From the NCBI GenBank assembly GCA_001797415.1, contig MGPL01000091.1, forward strand, positions 1 to 5,011: DNA of 5,011 nt. The letters are read 5' to 3'. The DNA comes from Deltaproteobacteria bacterium GWA2_55_10. GTDB taxonomy: Bacteria; Desulfobacterota; GWC2-55-46. Both the position numbers and the translations under genes were made by a program. This document shows positions 1-4,982 of this stretch, in pieces (the first letter of the stretch is position 1; the number at the start of each line of letters is the position of its first letter). Under the pieces are notes generated by a model that made no database searches, had not been told where the DNA came from, and saw only the letters and a program-made list of their open reading frames with translations.

Positions 1-381
1 ATTCTCCAGCTCTTTTACGCCCTTGCTGAATAGAGAATTTTCCGGGTCAGCCTCCATAAGCTCCTTGGAAAGTGAGAACGCCTTCCCGGATGCAGAGTCC
101 AGTTGTTCCCTTACCTCGCTTATCTTCTGGACTATCGAGCTTTCAGCCGGGCTGGCCGTTGAGAGGGCCATCGAGGTTATTCCCCTCTCCTTGGCCGCAT
201 ACCCGGCTGCCTTCAGCAGCTCATCCGATAGTTCGTTGGCCTTGCCGGCCTTGCCCGCGCCCTTGTAGTGGCTGTAGGTCTTGAGCGTGGTTGCCACTGA
301 AAAGGCAATAAGCGCGAGAACCAGCAGGCCCAGTACCGCGAGCATGAAATTTTTGATGCTGATACGGTTCAAGAACTGCAT
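1..381 (-). CDS. N-terminus of a membrane-anchored sensory protein, probably a methyl-accepting chemotaxis protein (partial)
   Basis: An open frame of 127 codons runs from ATG at 381 to the window edge without a stop, so the C-terminal part is missing. Residues 1-10 are a short basic start (MQFLNRISIK). Residues 11-32 form one strongly hydrophobic membrane segment. From about residue 33 a helical, presumably periplasmic region begins, with YAAKERGITSMAL at 61-73. An 'ERG..' helix of this kind occurs in the extracytoplasmic sensor domains of many chemoreceptors, NIT-type sensors and some diguanylate cyclases. The start is supported by AGGGAGGT (388-395) about 6 nt upstream and by a promoter further up. 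The layout fits a chemoreceptor, but HAMP and signalling domains would lie outside the window, so a histidine kinase or diguanylate cyclase cannot be excluded. The nearby flagellar-type gene makes a chemotaxis role plausible. That an exported sensor gene is present is fairly sure; the family is inferred. Confidence 0.72.
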   Translation of the reverse strand, partial: MQFLNRISIKNFMLAVLGLLVLALIAFSVATTLKTYSHYKGAGKAGKANELSDELLKAAGYAAKERGITSMALSTASPAESSIVQKISEVREQLDSASGKAFSLSKELMEADPENSLFSKGVKELEN

Positions 382-413
382 TTTGAAACCTCCCTGGCGT
401 GCAGGTGATAGTA

Positions 414-442
414 GTTATAAATGCGGCGTTGATGTTTTTCAA
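414..442 (-). promoter_or_regulatory. Sigma-70-type promoter for the sensory gene
   Basis: On the minus strand a -35 box TTGAAA (442-437) is followed after exactly 17 nt by TATAAC (419-414). Each box differs from consensus at one position. Transcription would start near 407, leaving a leader of about 25 nt that contains the AGGGAGGT ribosome site before the ATG at 381. Box sequence, spacing and position all agree. It has no similarity to a flagellar sigma-28 promoter, so if the downstream gene is a chemoreceptor it appears to be expressed by the housekeeping sigma factor. Confidence 0.62.
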
Positions 443-477
443 GTAATGGGAACATTCTGTTGTTCGGCTTACATACG

Positions 478-497
478 AGCTTACTTAAGCTTTTTTT
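478..497 (+). other. Short perfect dyad followed by a T-run, upstream of rsmB
   Basis: AGCTTA-CT-TAAGCT (478-491) is a perfect 14-bp inverted repeat, and its last T begins a run of seven Ts (491-497). It lies in the 171-bp divergent spacer between the sensory gene and rsmB. It could be an operator, or a weak terminator-like hairpin (5-bp AT-rich stem, 4-nt loop) acting on plus-strand transcripts. The stem is short and only 40% GC, so termination would be poor. I see no convincing rsmB promoter to place it against. Confidence 0.25.
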
Positions 498-542
498 CCG
501 CTGCAGGAAGTATTTGCATGATAAACTCCATGAAAAATTGGC

Positions 543-552
543 GGAGGGGGAT
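543..552 (+). promoter_or_regulatory. Ribosome binding site that fixes the rsmB start at TTG 553
   Basis: GGAGG (543-547) within GGAGGGGG lies 5 nt before TTG at 553, the spacing expected of a Shine-Dalgarno site. The longer frame opens at another TTG (460) that has no comparable site. The 31 residues it would add (MFGLHTSLLKLFF...) do not resemble RsmB. Confidence 0.65.
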
Positions 553-1875
553 TTGGAAAGGACAGGCGCAAGGGCAGCGGCATTCAAGGTCCTGAACAGG
601 GTCGAGGGCGGCGACGCGTATGCCGATATCGCGCTCGACACGGAGCTGCGCGGCATGGGCGGCCCTGACGCGGCGCTCTCTACGGAGCTCGTCTACGGCG
701 TCCTGAGGTGGAAGCTAAGGCTCGATTTCACGATAGGCCTCTTCTCGTCCATCAAGACGAACAAGCTCGAGCACAGGGTCCTGAACGCCTTGAGGCTCGG
801 CGCTTATCAGCTGCTATTCCTTTCAAAGATACCTCCTTCCGCTGCCATCAATGAATCCGTCGAGCTTGTGAAGCCTGACAGGAAGAAGGCGGGCTTCGTC
901 AACGCTGTATTAAGAAAGATAGATTCCGAAAGGGATAAGATTCGGGTCCCGGAGCAGGACCCGATAAACCACATCTCCATTTCCTGGTCGCATCCTGAAT
1001 GGATGGTGAAGAGGTGGGCCGAAAGGCACGGAATCGAAGAGACCATAGAGCTCTGCAAGGCCGACCAGGAGGCGCCTCCGAAGACGATCAGGGTAAACAC
1101 GCTCGCGACGACAAGGGAGAAGCTTATTCAGGACCTTGCCTCAGATGGCTTTGAGGTCGGACCGACGCGTTATTCTCCGTACGGGATAGAGGTGAGGGGA
1201 GGCGGGCCGCTCGACGCGAAGGACCACAGGTACTATATACAGGACGAGGCCTCGCAGCTCATCCCGCTTCTGTTGTCGCCCGCGCCCGGAGAGACTGTAT
1301 TGGACGCGTGCAGCGCGCCCGGCGGCAAGACCACTCACATTGCCCAGATCATGGGGAACAAAGGGGTTATATACGGCGTGGACAAGCACGAGGCAAGGCT
1401 CAGGCCAATAAAAGAGACCGCATCGAGGCTGGGCGTAAACATAGTAAAGACGTTTACCGCTGATGCCGCAGGGCCGCTCGGCTTTGTGGAGAAGGGCTCG
1501 CTCGATGCCATCCTCTGCGACGCGCCGTGCTCAGGGCTTGGCGTGCTCAGAAGGGCGCCTGATTCCAAATACAGGCGTAGCGTTGAGGATATCACCAGGC
1601 TCGCCCTTGTTCAGACCGCGCTCCTGGACAATCTCGCCGGATATCTCAAAAAAGGCGGAAGGCTTGTCTACTCGACCTGCACCTTCGAGCCCGAAGAGAC
1701 GGATGATATAATCTCCGGCTTTCTTGAAAGGCATGCCGATTTCAAGCTCGAGGACGCGTCATCTGTGCTGCCGGAAGGATGCAGGGAACTCGTGGACGCG
1801 AAAGGACTTTTGAGGACCTTCCCGCACAGGCACAGGATGGACGGATTTTTCGGGGCGCGCTTGAGGAAGACTTAG
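553..1875 (+). CDS. rsmB: 16S rRNA (cytosine-967-C5)-methyltransferase RsmB
   Basis: RsmB (also called Sun or Fmu) transfers a methyl group from S-adenosylmethionine to C5 of cytosine 967 of 16S rRNA during small-subunit assembly in the cytoplasm. With the TTG start at 553 the protein has 440 residues, close to the 429 of E. coli RsmB. An N-terminal NusB-like RNA-binding domain occupies about residues 1-140 (ARAAAFKVLNRV near the start, then KAGFVNAVLRKI). A Rossmann-fold RNA m5C methyltransferase domain follows. Its SAM-binding motif I is LDACSAPGGKTTHIA (D251, G257, G258, K259). Motif IV is DAPCSGLG with C326, which helps release the product. Motif VI is YSTCTFEPEE with C376, the expected catalytic nucleophile. 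These cysteines match E. coli C325 and C375 almost exactly. The gene is divergent from the sensory gene and its stop overlaps the stop of the convergent flagellar-type gene by 4 bp, so there is no room for a terminator. No clear promoter was found. Identification is very secure; the start is the least certain part. Confidence 0.96.
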   Translation: MERTGARAAAFKVLNRVEGGDAYADIALDTELRGMGGPDAALSTELVYGVLRWKLRLDFTIGLFSSIKTNKLEHRVLNALRLGAYQLLFLSKIPPSAAINESVELVKPDRKKAGFVNAVLRKIDSERDKIRVPEQDPINHISISWSHPEWMVKRWAERHGIEETIELCKADQEAPPKTIRVNTLATTREKLIQDLASDGFEVGPTRYSPYGIEVRGGGPLDAKDHRYYIQDEASQLIPLLLSPAPGETVLDACSAPGGKTTHIAQIMGNKGVIYGVDKHEARLRPIKETASRLGVNIVKTFTADAAGPLGFVEKGSLDAILCDAPCSGLGVLRRAPDSKYRRSVEDITRLALVQTALLDNLAGYLKKGGRLVYSTCTFEPEETDDIISGFLERHADFKLEDASSVLPEGCRELVDAKGLLRTFPHRHRMDGFFGARLRKT

Positions 1876-2213
1876 GCAAAGGTGTCGAGCAGGGATTCTG
1901 TCATCTCGTCGGCTGTCCGCAAGGCGGCGATGTTCATCGAGAGCATATGCCTTGCAGTCATGAGAGATACTGCCTCGCTGGCTATATCGACATTCGAACC
2001 CTCGTATATGACGCCGTTCATGTTGTAGGCCGGGCCGGGGCTTGAGATCTTTGAAGCGGTAGCGTAGACGCCTCCGTTTGCCCCTTCCTTGAAAGATACA
2101 GAGTCGCGCTTGTCGCCGTCCGTGTTCGCGTTGGCTATGTTGTGGGCCGTTGCGTCAAGGAGTTTGAATGATGAGAGAATGCCTGACGATGAGATGCCGA
2201 TGGGACGGAGCAT
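1872..2213 (-). CDS. Small FlgC-like flagellar rod-family protein (113 aa)
   Basis: The protein carries both ends of the flagellar rod/hook family. Near the N-terminus is AHNIANANT (23-31), the asparagine-rich rod-family signature. The C-terminal helix from about 73 to 109 contains SNVDIASEAV and ALRTADEMTESLL, resembling the FlgC C-terminus (NVD..., then TADEM...LL). In family members these helices pack together as a coiled bundle in the rod, and the proteins leave by the flagellar export apparatus without a cleaved signal peptide; none is seen here. At 113 residues it is shorter than typical FlgC (about 130-150), and the loss is in the middle. It may be a compact paralogue rather than the main FlgC. 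The ATG at 2213 has AGGAGGT (2218-2224) 4 nt upstream, and a sigma-28-like promoter lies just beyond. No other rod gene (flgB, fliE) is adjacent, which is unusual for a true flgC. Its neighbours are tsaC upstream on the same strand and rsmB converging with overlapping stops. Family membership is fairly sure; the exact role is not known. Confidence 0.85.
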   Translation of the reverse strand: MLRPIGISSSGILSSFKLLDATAHNIANANTDGDKRDSVSFKEGANGGVYATASKISSPGPAYNMNGVIYEGSNVDIASEAVSLMTARHMLSMNIAALRTADEMTESLLDTFA

Positions 2214-2231
2214 AAAGACCTCCTGATTTAC

Positions 2232-2259
2232 TTATCGGCAGAGGATGTTTAAGACTTTA
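2232..2259 (-). promoter_or_regulatory. Flagellar sigma-28 (FliA)-type promoter
   Basis: Reading the minus strand, TAAAG (2259-2255) is followed after 15 nt by GCCGATAA (2239-2232). The second element is an exact match to the sigma-28 -10 consensus, and TAAAG matches the start of its -35 (TAAAGTTT). The spacing is one base longer than the enterobacterial consensus. Transcription would begin around 2225, right at the AGGAGGT ribosome site, giving a leader of only about a dozen nt. It lies directly upstream of the FlgC-like gene, so function and promoter class agree. The surrounding 87-bp gap is AT-rich, with no clear terminator for tsaC. Confidence 0.72.
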
Positions 2260-2300
2260 GGGTTTTTTTAGAAAATTTTTTATTTATGAAATCCAGATAC

Positions 2301-2918
2301 TTAGGCTTGGAATATCTCTGAAGCCGTTATCTCTCCCTCCCTCAGTATTACCAGCTTTTCCCCTGTCGCGTCAACGATCGTAGACCCCTTCTTTCCCTTC
2401 AACTCTCCGCCGTCTATGAGGATGTCGATCGTTCCGTCAAAATAACCCAGGACCTCGTCTGCCCTGATTGCCGGAGGCCTGCCTGACGGGTTCGCGCTGG
2501 TGGATGTTATAGGGGAAGAAAGCGTGGAAGAGAGCCTTCTGGCGTAAGGGCTCCCTGAGAGCCGAACGCCAATCGTGCCTGTGCCAGCGGTCAGGATGGA
2601 AGGCAGTTCCGGGCGGGCCTTGAAGATTATTGTCAACGGGCCGGGCCAGAATCTAGTCATTAATCTCCGGGCTTCGGGGTTTATCTCGGCGGCAATAGAC
2701 GAGAGCATCCCTTCCTCTCCGATTATGAGAGGCATCGGGGACGCGGGCGGCCTGCCCTTTAGCTCGTAGAGGGCTTCTATTGCTTTTCCATTGAAGGGGT
2801 CGGCGCAGAGGCCGTAGAATGTCTCGGTGGGATAGGCGATAATGCGACCTGCCCTGAATGGGTTCAGGGCAGGCGAGTAATCATTTTCCGCGGAAAGTAT
2901 ATGGGGCCTTTCGTCCAA
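2301..2918 (-). CDS. tsaC: L-threonylcarbamoyladenylate synthase, TsaC/YrdC family
   Basis: TsaC condenses threonine, bicarbonate and ATP to threonylcarbamoyl-AMP, the donor for N6-threonylcarbamoyladenosine at position 37 of ANN-decoding tRNAs. The transfer is completed by TsaD with TsaB and TsaE, which are not in this window. The 205-residue protein is a single YrdC domain, without the extra C-terminal domain of long Sua5 proteins. Conserved blocks in order are AYPTETFYGL (28-37), YELKGRP (51-57) with PMPLII (61-66), FWPGPLT (90-96), TSTSANPSG (138-146) and STIVD (179-183). The start is a TTG at 2918, the first possible start after an in-frame stop. No ATG or GTG lies between it and the first conserved block. 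AAGG (2927-2930) sits 8 nt upstream, inside the end of purE. Only 3 nt separate the purE stop from this TTG, so translation is probably coupled to purE. Its link to purine genes is positional, not mechanistic. Confidence 0.95.
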   Translation of the reverse strand: MDERPHILSAENDYSPALNPFRAGRIIAYPTETFYGLCADPFNGKAIEALYELKGRPPASPMPLIIGEEGMLSSIAAEINPEARRLMTRFWPGPLTIIFKARPELPSILTAGTGTIGVRLSGSPYARRLSSTLSSPITSTSANPSGRPPAIRADEVLGYFDGTIDILIDGGELKGKKGSTIVDATGEKLVILREGEITASEIFQA

Positions 2919-2921
2919 GTG

Positions 2922-3419
2922 TCATGCCTTGAGCTTTTTGGCCTTCTCCTCTATCTGCCGCGCCATCTCTTTTCTCTGTCTTTTGAGGGCGTCCCTTAAA
3001 GAGGCGTCGGCCGTAGCGAGTATCTCGACGGCGAATATGCCAGCGTTCTTTGCGCCTGCCTTGCCTATTGCCATCGAGGCCACGGGCACTCCGCCTGGCA
3101 TCTGTACGGTCGAAAGAAGGGAATCGAGGCCCTTCAGCGGGCTTGAATCGATCGGCACGCCTATTACGGGCAGAGTCGTCTCGGCAGCTATGAACCCGGC
3201 GAGGTGGGCCGCGCTCCCTGCGCCCGCTATTATAACCTTTATGCCGCGGCTCTCAGCGTTTTTTGCGTAATCGGATGTCCTCCGTGGTGTCCTGTGGGCT
3301 GATGAAACGGTCATCTCGTAAGGGACCTTGAATTCCCTCAATACCTTTGCGGTCTCTTCCATCACACTCAGGTCAGAGTCGCTTCCCATCAGTATGCCGA
3401 CAAGGGGCTTCTTTGCCAT
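2922..3419 (-). CDS. purE: N5-carboxyaminoimidazole ribonucleotide mutase (PurE)
   Basis: Class I PurE moves the carboxylate of N5-CAIR to C4, forming CAIR in de novo IMP synthesis; it normally works with PurK, which supplies N5-CAIR and is not in this window. The 165 residues match the usual length (E. coli 169). Visible signatures are GILMGSDSDL (8-17), VSSAHRTP (38-45) with the catalytic histidine at 42, AGAGSAAHLAGF near 65-76, PVIGVP, and the GLDSLLSTVQMPGGVPVA stretch followed by AIGKAGAKNA. The C-terminus is a charged helix rich in Lys, Arg and Glu. The ATG at 3419 has AAGGAG (3427-3432) 7 nt upstream. It lies downstream of purD, separated by a leader that contains a long structured repeat, and 3 nt upstream of tsaC. 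A direct AIR carboxylase (class II) activity is less likely but is not excluded by sequence alone. Confidence 0.97.
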   Translation of the reverse strand: MAKKPLVGILMGSDSDLSVMEETAKVLREFKVPYEMTVSSAHRTPRRTSDYAKNAESRGIKVIIAGAGSAAHLAGFIAAETTLPVIGVPIDSSPLKGLDSLLSTVQMPGGVPVASMAIGKAGAKNAGIFAVEILATADASLRDALKRQRKEMARQIEEKAKKLKA

Positions 3420-3460
3420 TTTTGCTCTCCTTCGGGGAATCCTATCTTAAAAGTTCCATC

Positions 3461-3559
3461 TTATTCAGGCTGCTCAAAAGGTCCATATGCGAGGCGTACT
3501 CTTCATGTACGTCGCTTCTGCCGCGACTCGACAAGCAGATGGGCTTTTTCAGCAGCCTG
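3461..3559. repeat. Imperfect-palindrome repeat, copy 1, at the purD-purE junction
   Basis: The outer arms are 3466-3490 (starting CAGGCTGCTCAAAA) and the reverse complement of 3535-3559 (starting CAGGCTGCTGAAAAA); they match at 21 of 25 positions. An inner hairpin, CGTAC (3495-3499) and GTACG (3507-3511) around a 7-nt loop, sits near the middle. A related copy lies at 4845-4982. The best shared blocks are TTATTC plus the left arm, and a 26-bp core (3495-3520 versus 4911-4936) with 24 identities. The element overlaps the purD 3' end: codons 423-424 and the TGA stop lie in its right arm. In minus-strand mRNA it would form a long stem before the purE ribosome site. T-runs fall inside the stem rather than after it, so it is not a classical terminator. 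It resembles the palindromic intergenic repeats, often containing GGCTGCTGAAAAA, that I recall from deltaproteobacterial genomes; that comparison is from memory. No transposase or convincing target duplication is seen. Confidence 0.85.
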
Positions 3560-4823
3560 TTAGGGCTTTTTTGCCTATATCTCGCCTGTACTGCGCGCCT
3601 TCCCAGCTTATCTTCCCTACAGCGCGGTATGCGTTCTCTATCGCGTCCTTTATTGTCGGGCCGAGCGCCGTAACTCCAAGCACCCTTCCGCCTGCCGTGA
3701 CCACCTTGCCGTCTTTTACGGCAGTACCCGCGTGAAAGACCATAGTGTCATTGAGCTTCGCCGCCTCTTCAAGACCGTTTATCTCGCTGCCCTTGAGGTA
3801 ATTGCCGGGGTAGCCTTTAGCAGCCATCACTACGCAGACGGCCGCCTCCTGCTTCCATTTTATTTTGACTTCGTGGAGAGTGCCCTCTGAGGCGGCGACA
3901 AGTATGGGGACGATGTCGCTTTCCATCCTCATAAGTATCGGCTGGGTCTCAGGGTCGCCGAAGCGGCAGTTGAACTCCAATACCCTGGGGCCGTTCTTCG
4001 TCATCATCAGGCCCGCGTAGAGCACGCCCTTGTAGGGCCTGCCATCGGCCTTCATGGCATTGACGACCGGGACCATCACAGTTTCCATTATCTTTTTTTG
4101 CAGGGCGGGCGTTACCACGGGCGCGGGCGAGTAAGCGCCCATGCCGCCGGTGTTCGGCCCCATATCATTGTCGAATATTGCCTTGTGGTCCTGCGCGGGC
4201 GCAAGCGGCTCAACTGTCGTGCCGTCGGTTATCGCAAGAAAAGATGCCTCCTCGCCGGTAAGGAACTCTTCTATTATTATCCTCTTGCCGGCTGAGCCAA
4301 AGGCCTTCTCGGTCATGATGAGGTCTACTGCCTCTATGGCCTCCTGGGCCGTCTGGCAGATGATGACGCCCTTGCCTGCGGCAAGGCCGTCTGCCTTTAC
4401 AACGAACGGAGGCTCGTGGGTCTCAATGTACGACTTTGCCGGGCCGGACTCGTCGAAGCGCTTGTAGAAGGCGGTAGGCACCTTGTAGCGTACCATCAAT
4501 TCTTTAGAGAACGCCTTGCTGCCTTCAAGCTCGGCCGCTGCCCTTGTGGGGCCGAAGACCTTGAGGCCGGCGGCGTTGAACGCGTCTGTGATGCCGAGCG
4601 TTAGCGGAAGCTCAGGGCCTATTACCGTGAAGTCTATCTTCTCCCTCAGGGCGAATGCTTTGAGACCTTCAATGTCCTCTGCAGGGATAGCGACATTCTC
4701 GCCGTGCATGGCTGTGCCGGGGTTGCCGGGCGCTATGAAGAGCCTGTCTACAAGAGGGCTCTGTGATAGTTTCCATGCAAGGGCGTGCTCCCTGCCGCCG
4801 CTGCCGACTAAAAGTACCTTCAT
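3549..4823 (-). CDS. purD: Phosphoribosylamine-glycine ligase (GAR synthetase, PurD)
   Basis: PurD joins glycine to 5-phosphoribosylamine using ATP to give glycinamide ribonucleotide, the second step of de novo purine synthesis, in the cytoplasm. The 424-residue protein is full length (family about 420-430). The N-domain begins VLLVGSGGREHALAWKL (3-19), followed by TVIGPELPL (66-74). The ATP-grasp part contains GSKAFSKELM (101-110), FVVKADGLAAGKGV (140-153), IIIEEFLTGEEASF (182-195), APAQDHKAIFDND (208-220), and MGPNTGGMGAYSPAP (221-235). The metal-binding segment VLEFNCRFGDPETQ (281-294) follows. The C-domain ends with YRRDIGKKAL (412-421), where many PurD proteins stop. The remaining TGC and the TGA come from the adjoining repeat. 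The ATG at 4823 gives the canonical MKVLLVG start; its ribosome site is weak (GGGAG at 4836-4840, 12 nt away). Upstream lies purH, separated by the second repeat; downstream is purE. Confidence 0.97.
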   Translation of the reverse strand: MKVLLVGSGGREHALAWKLSQSPLVDRLFIAPGNPGTAMHGENVAIPAEDIEGLKAFALREKIDFTVIGPELPLTLGITDAFNAAGLKVFGPTRAAAELEGSKAFSKELMVRYKVPTAFYKRFDESGPAKSYIETHEPPFVVKADGLAAGKGVIICQTAQEAIEAVDLIMTEKAFGSAGKRIIIEEFLTGEEASFLAITDGTTVEPLAPAQDHKAIFDNDMGPNTGGMGAYSPAPVVTPALQKKIMETVMVPVVNAMKADGRPYKGVLYAGLMMTKNGPRVLEFNCRFGDPETQPILMRMESDIVPILVAASEGTLHEVKIKWKQEAAVCVVMAAKGYPGNYLKGSEINGLEEAAKLNDTMVFHAGTAVKDGKVVTAGGRVLGVTALGPTIKDAIENAYRAVGKISWEGAQYRRDIGKKALTGC

Positions 4824-4844
4824 CTTATGAAAAGACTCCCATGG

Positions 4845-4982
4845 TTATTCTGGCTGCTCAAAAAGCTCCATATGCGAGGCCCCAGTTAAATCGGGGAGCG
4901 AGGAACGAGTCGTACTCTTTGTGTACGTCGCTTCTGACTCGCTTTGAGGTCAACGCAGCAGATGGACTCATTTCATGTCTGC
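4845..4982. repeat. Related palindromic repeat, copy 2, filling the purH-purD junction
   Basis: This longer, more diverged copy starts with TTATTCTGGCTGCTCAAAA (4845-4863), which differs from copy 1 at a single base over that stretch. It keeps the CATATGCGAGG segment and the 26-bp core (4911-4936), with the inner hairpin CGTAC (4911-4915) and GTACG (4923-4927). Relative to copy 1 it has 31 extra bases (about 4880-4910), including a small hairpin CCCC (4880-4883) with GGGG (4893-4896) and a second GCGAGG (4898-4903). The right arm retains GCAGATGGACT (4958-4968), which pairs with AGCTCCATATGC (4864-4875), but its outer end has decayed. The element takes up nearly the whole gap between the purH stop and the purD start. 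Its outer right boundary is uncertain by about 10 bp, since similarity fades next to the purH stop. Confidence 0.75.

Noticed and set aside
429..527. Possible plus-strand promoters for rsmB (TTGATG or TTGTTC as -35; TG-A-TAAACT near 519-527 as extended -10)
   Set aside because: No pair combines two good boxes with correct spacing; each is within what chance would give.
460..552. Upstream extension of rsmB from TTG 460 (31 extra residues)
   Set aside because: There is no good ribosome site, the added residues do not resemble RsmB, and TTG 553 has GGAGG 5 nt upstream and gives the expected family length.
2260..2290. AT-rich runs downstream of tsaC as a terminator
   Set aside because: The inverted A/T runs have no GC-containing stem, so a stable terminator hairpin is not supported.
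2923..2925. ATG overlapping the purE stop as an alternative tsaC start
   Set aside because: It is out of frame with the conserved TsaC reading frame.
2929..3270. Plus-strand 113-codon open frame opposite purE, and similar long antisense frames opposite purD and tsaC
   Set aside because: They mirror strongly conserved genes on the other strand, have no recognisable motifs, and are expected in GC-rich codon usage.
3420..3470. Internal promoter for purE using TTGAGC from the repeat as -35
   Set aside because: The nearest -10-like hexamer (TAAGAT) is about 22 nt away, too far for a sigma-70 promoter.
3466..3559. Repeat copy 1 as an intrinsic terminator
   Set aside because: The T/A runs are inside the stem and no U-tract follows the hairpin on either strand; purE needs read-through unless it has its own promoter.
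3563..3575. GGC-A6-GCC hairpin as a terminator at the end of purD
   Set aside because: The stem is only 3 bp and lies within the conserved coding end of purD.
4825..4842. Five-codon ATG frame just before purD as a regulatory leader peptide
   Set aside because: It is too short and has no ribosome site or telling codons, so chance is the better explanation.
3461..4982. An insertion sequence or composite transposon made by the two repeats around purD
   Set aside because: No transposase is present, purD is an ordinary member of the pur cluster, and no convincing target-site duplication flanks either copy.
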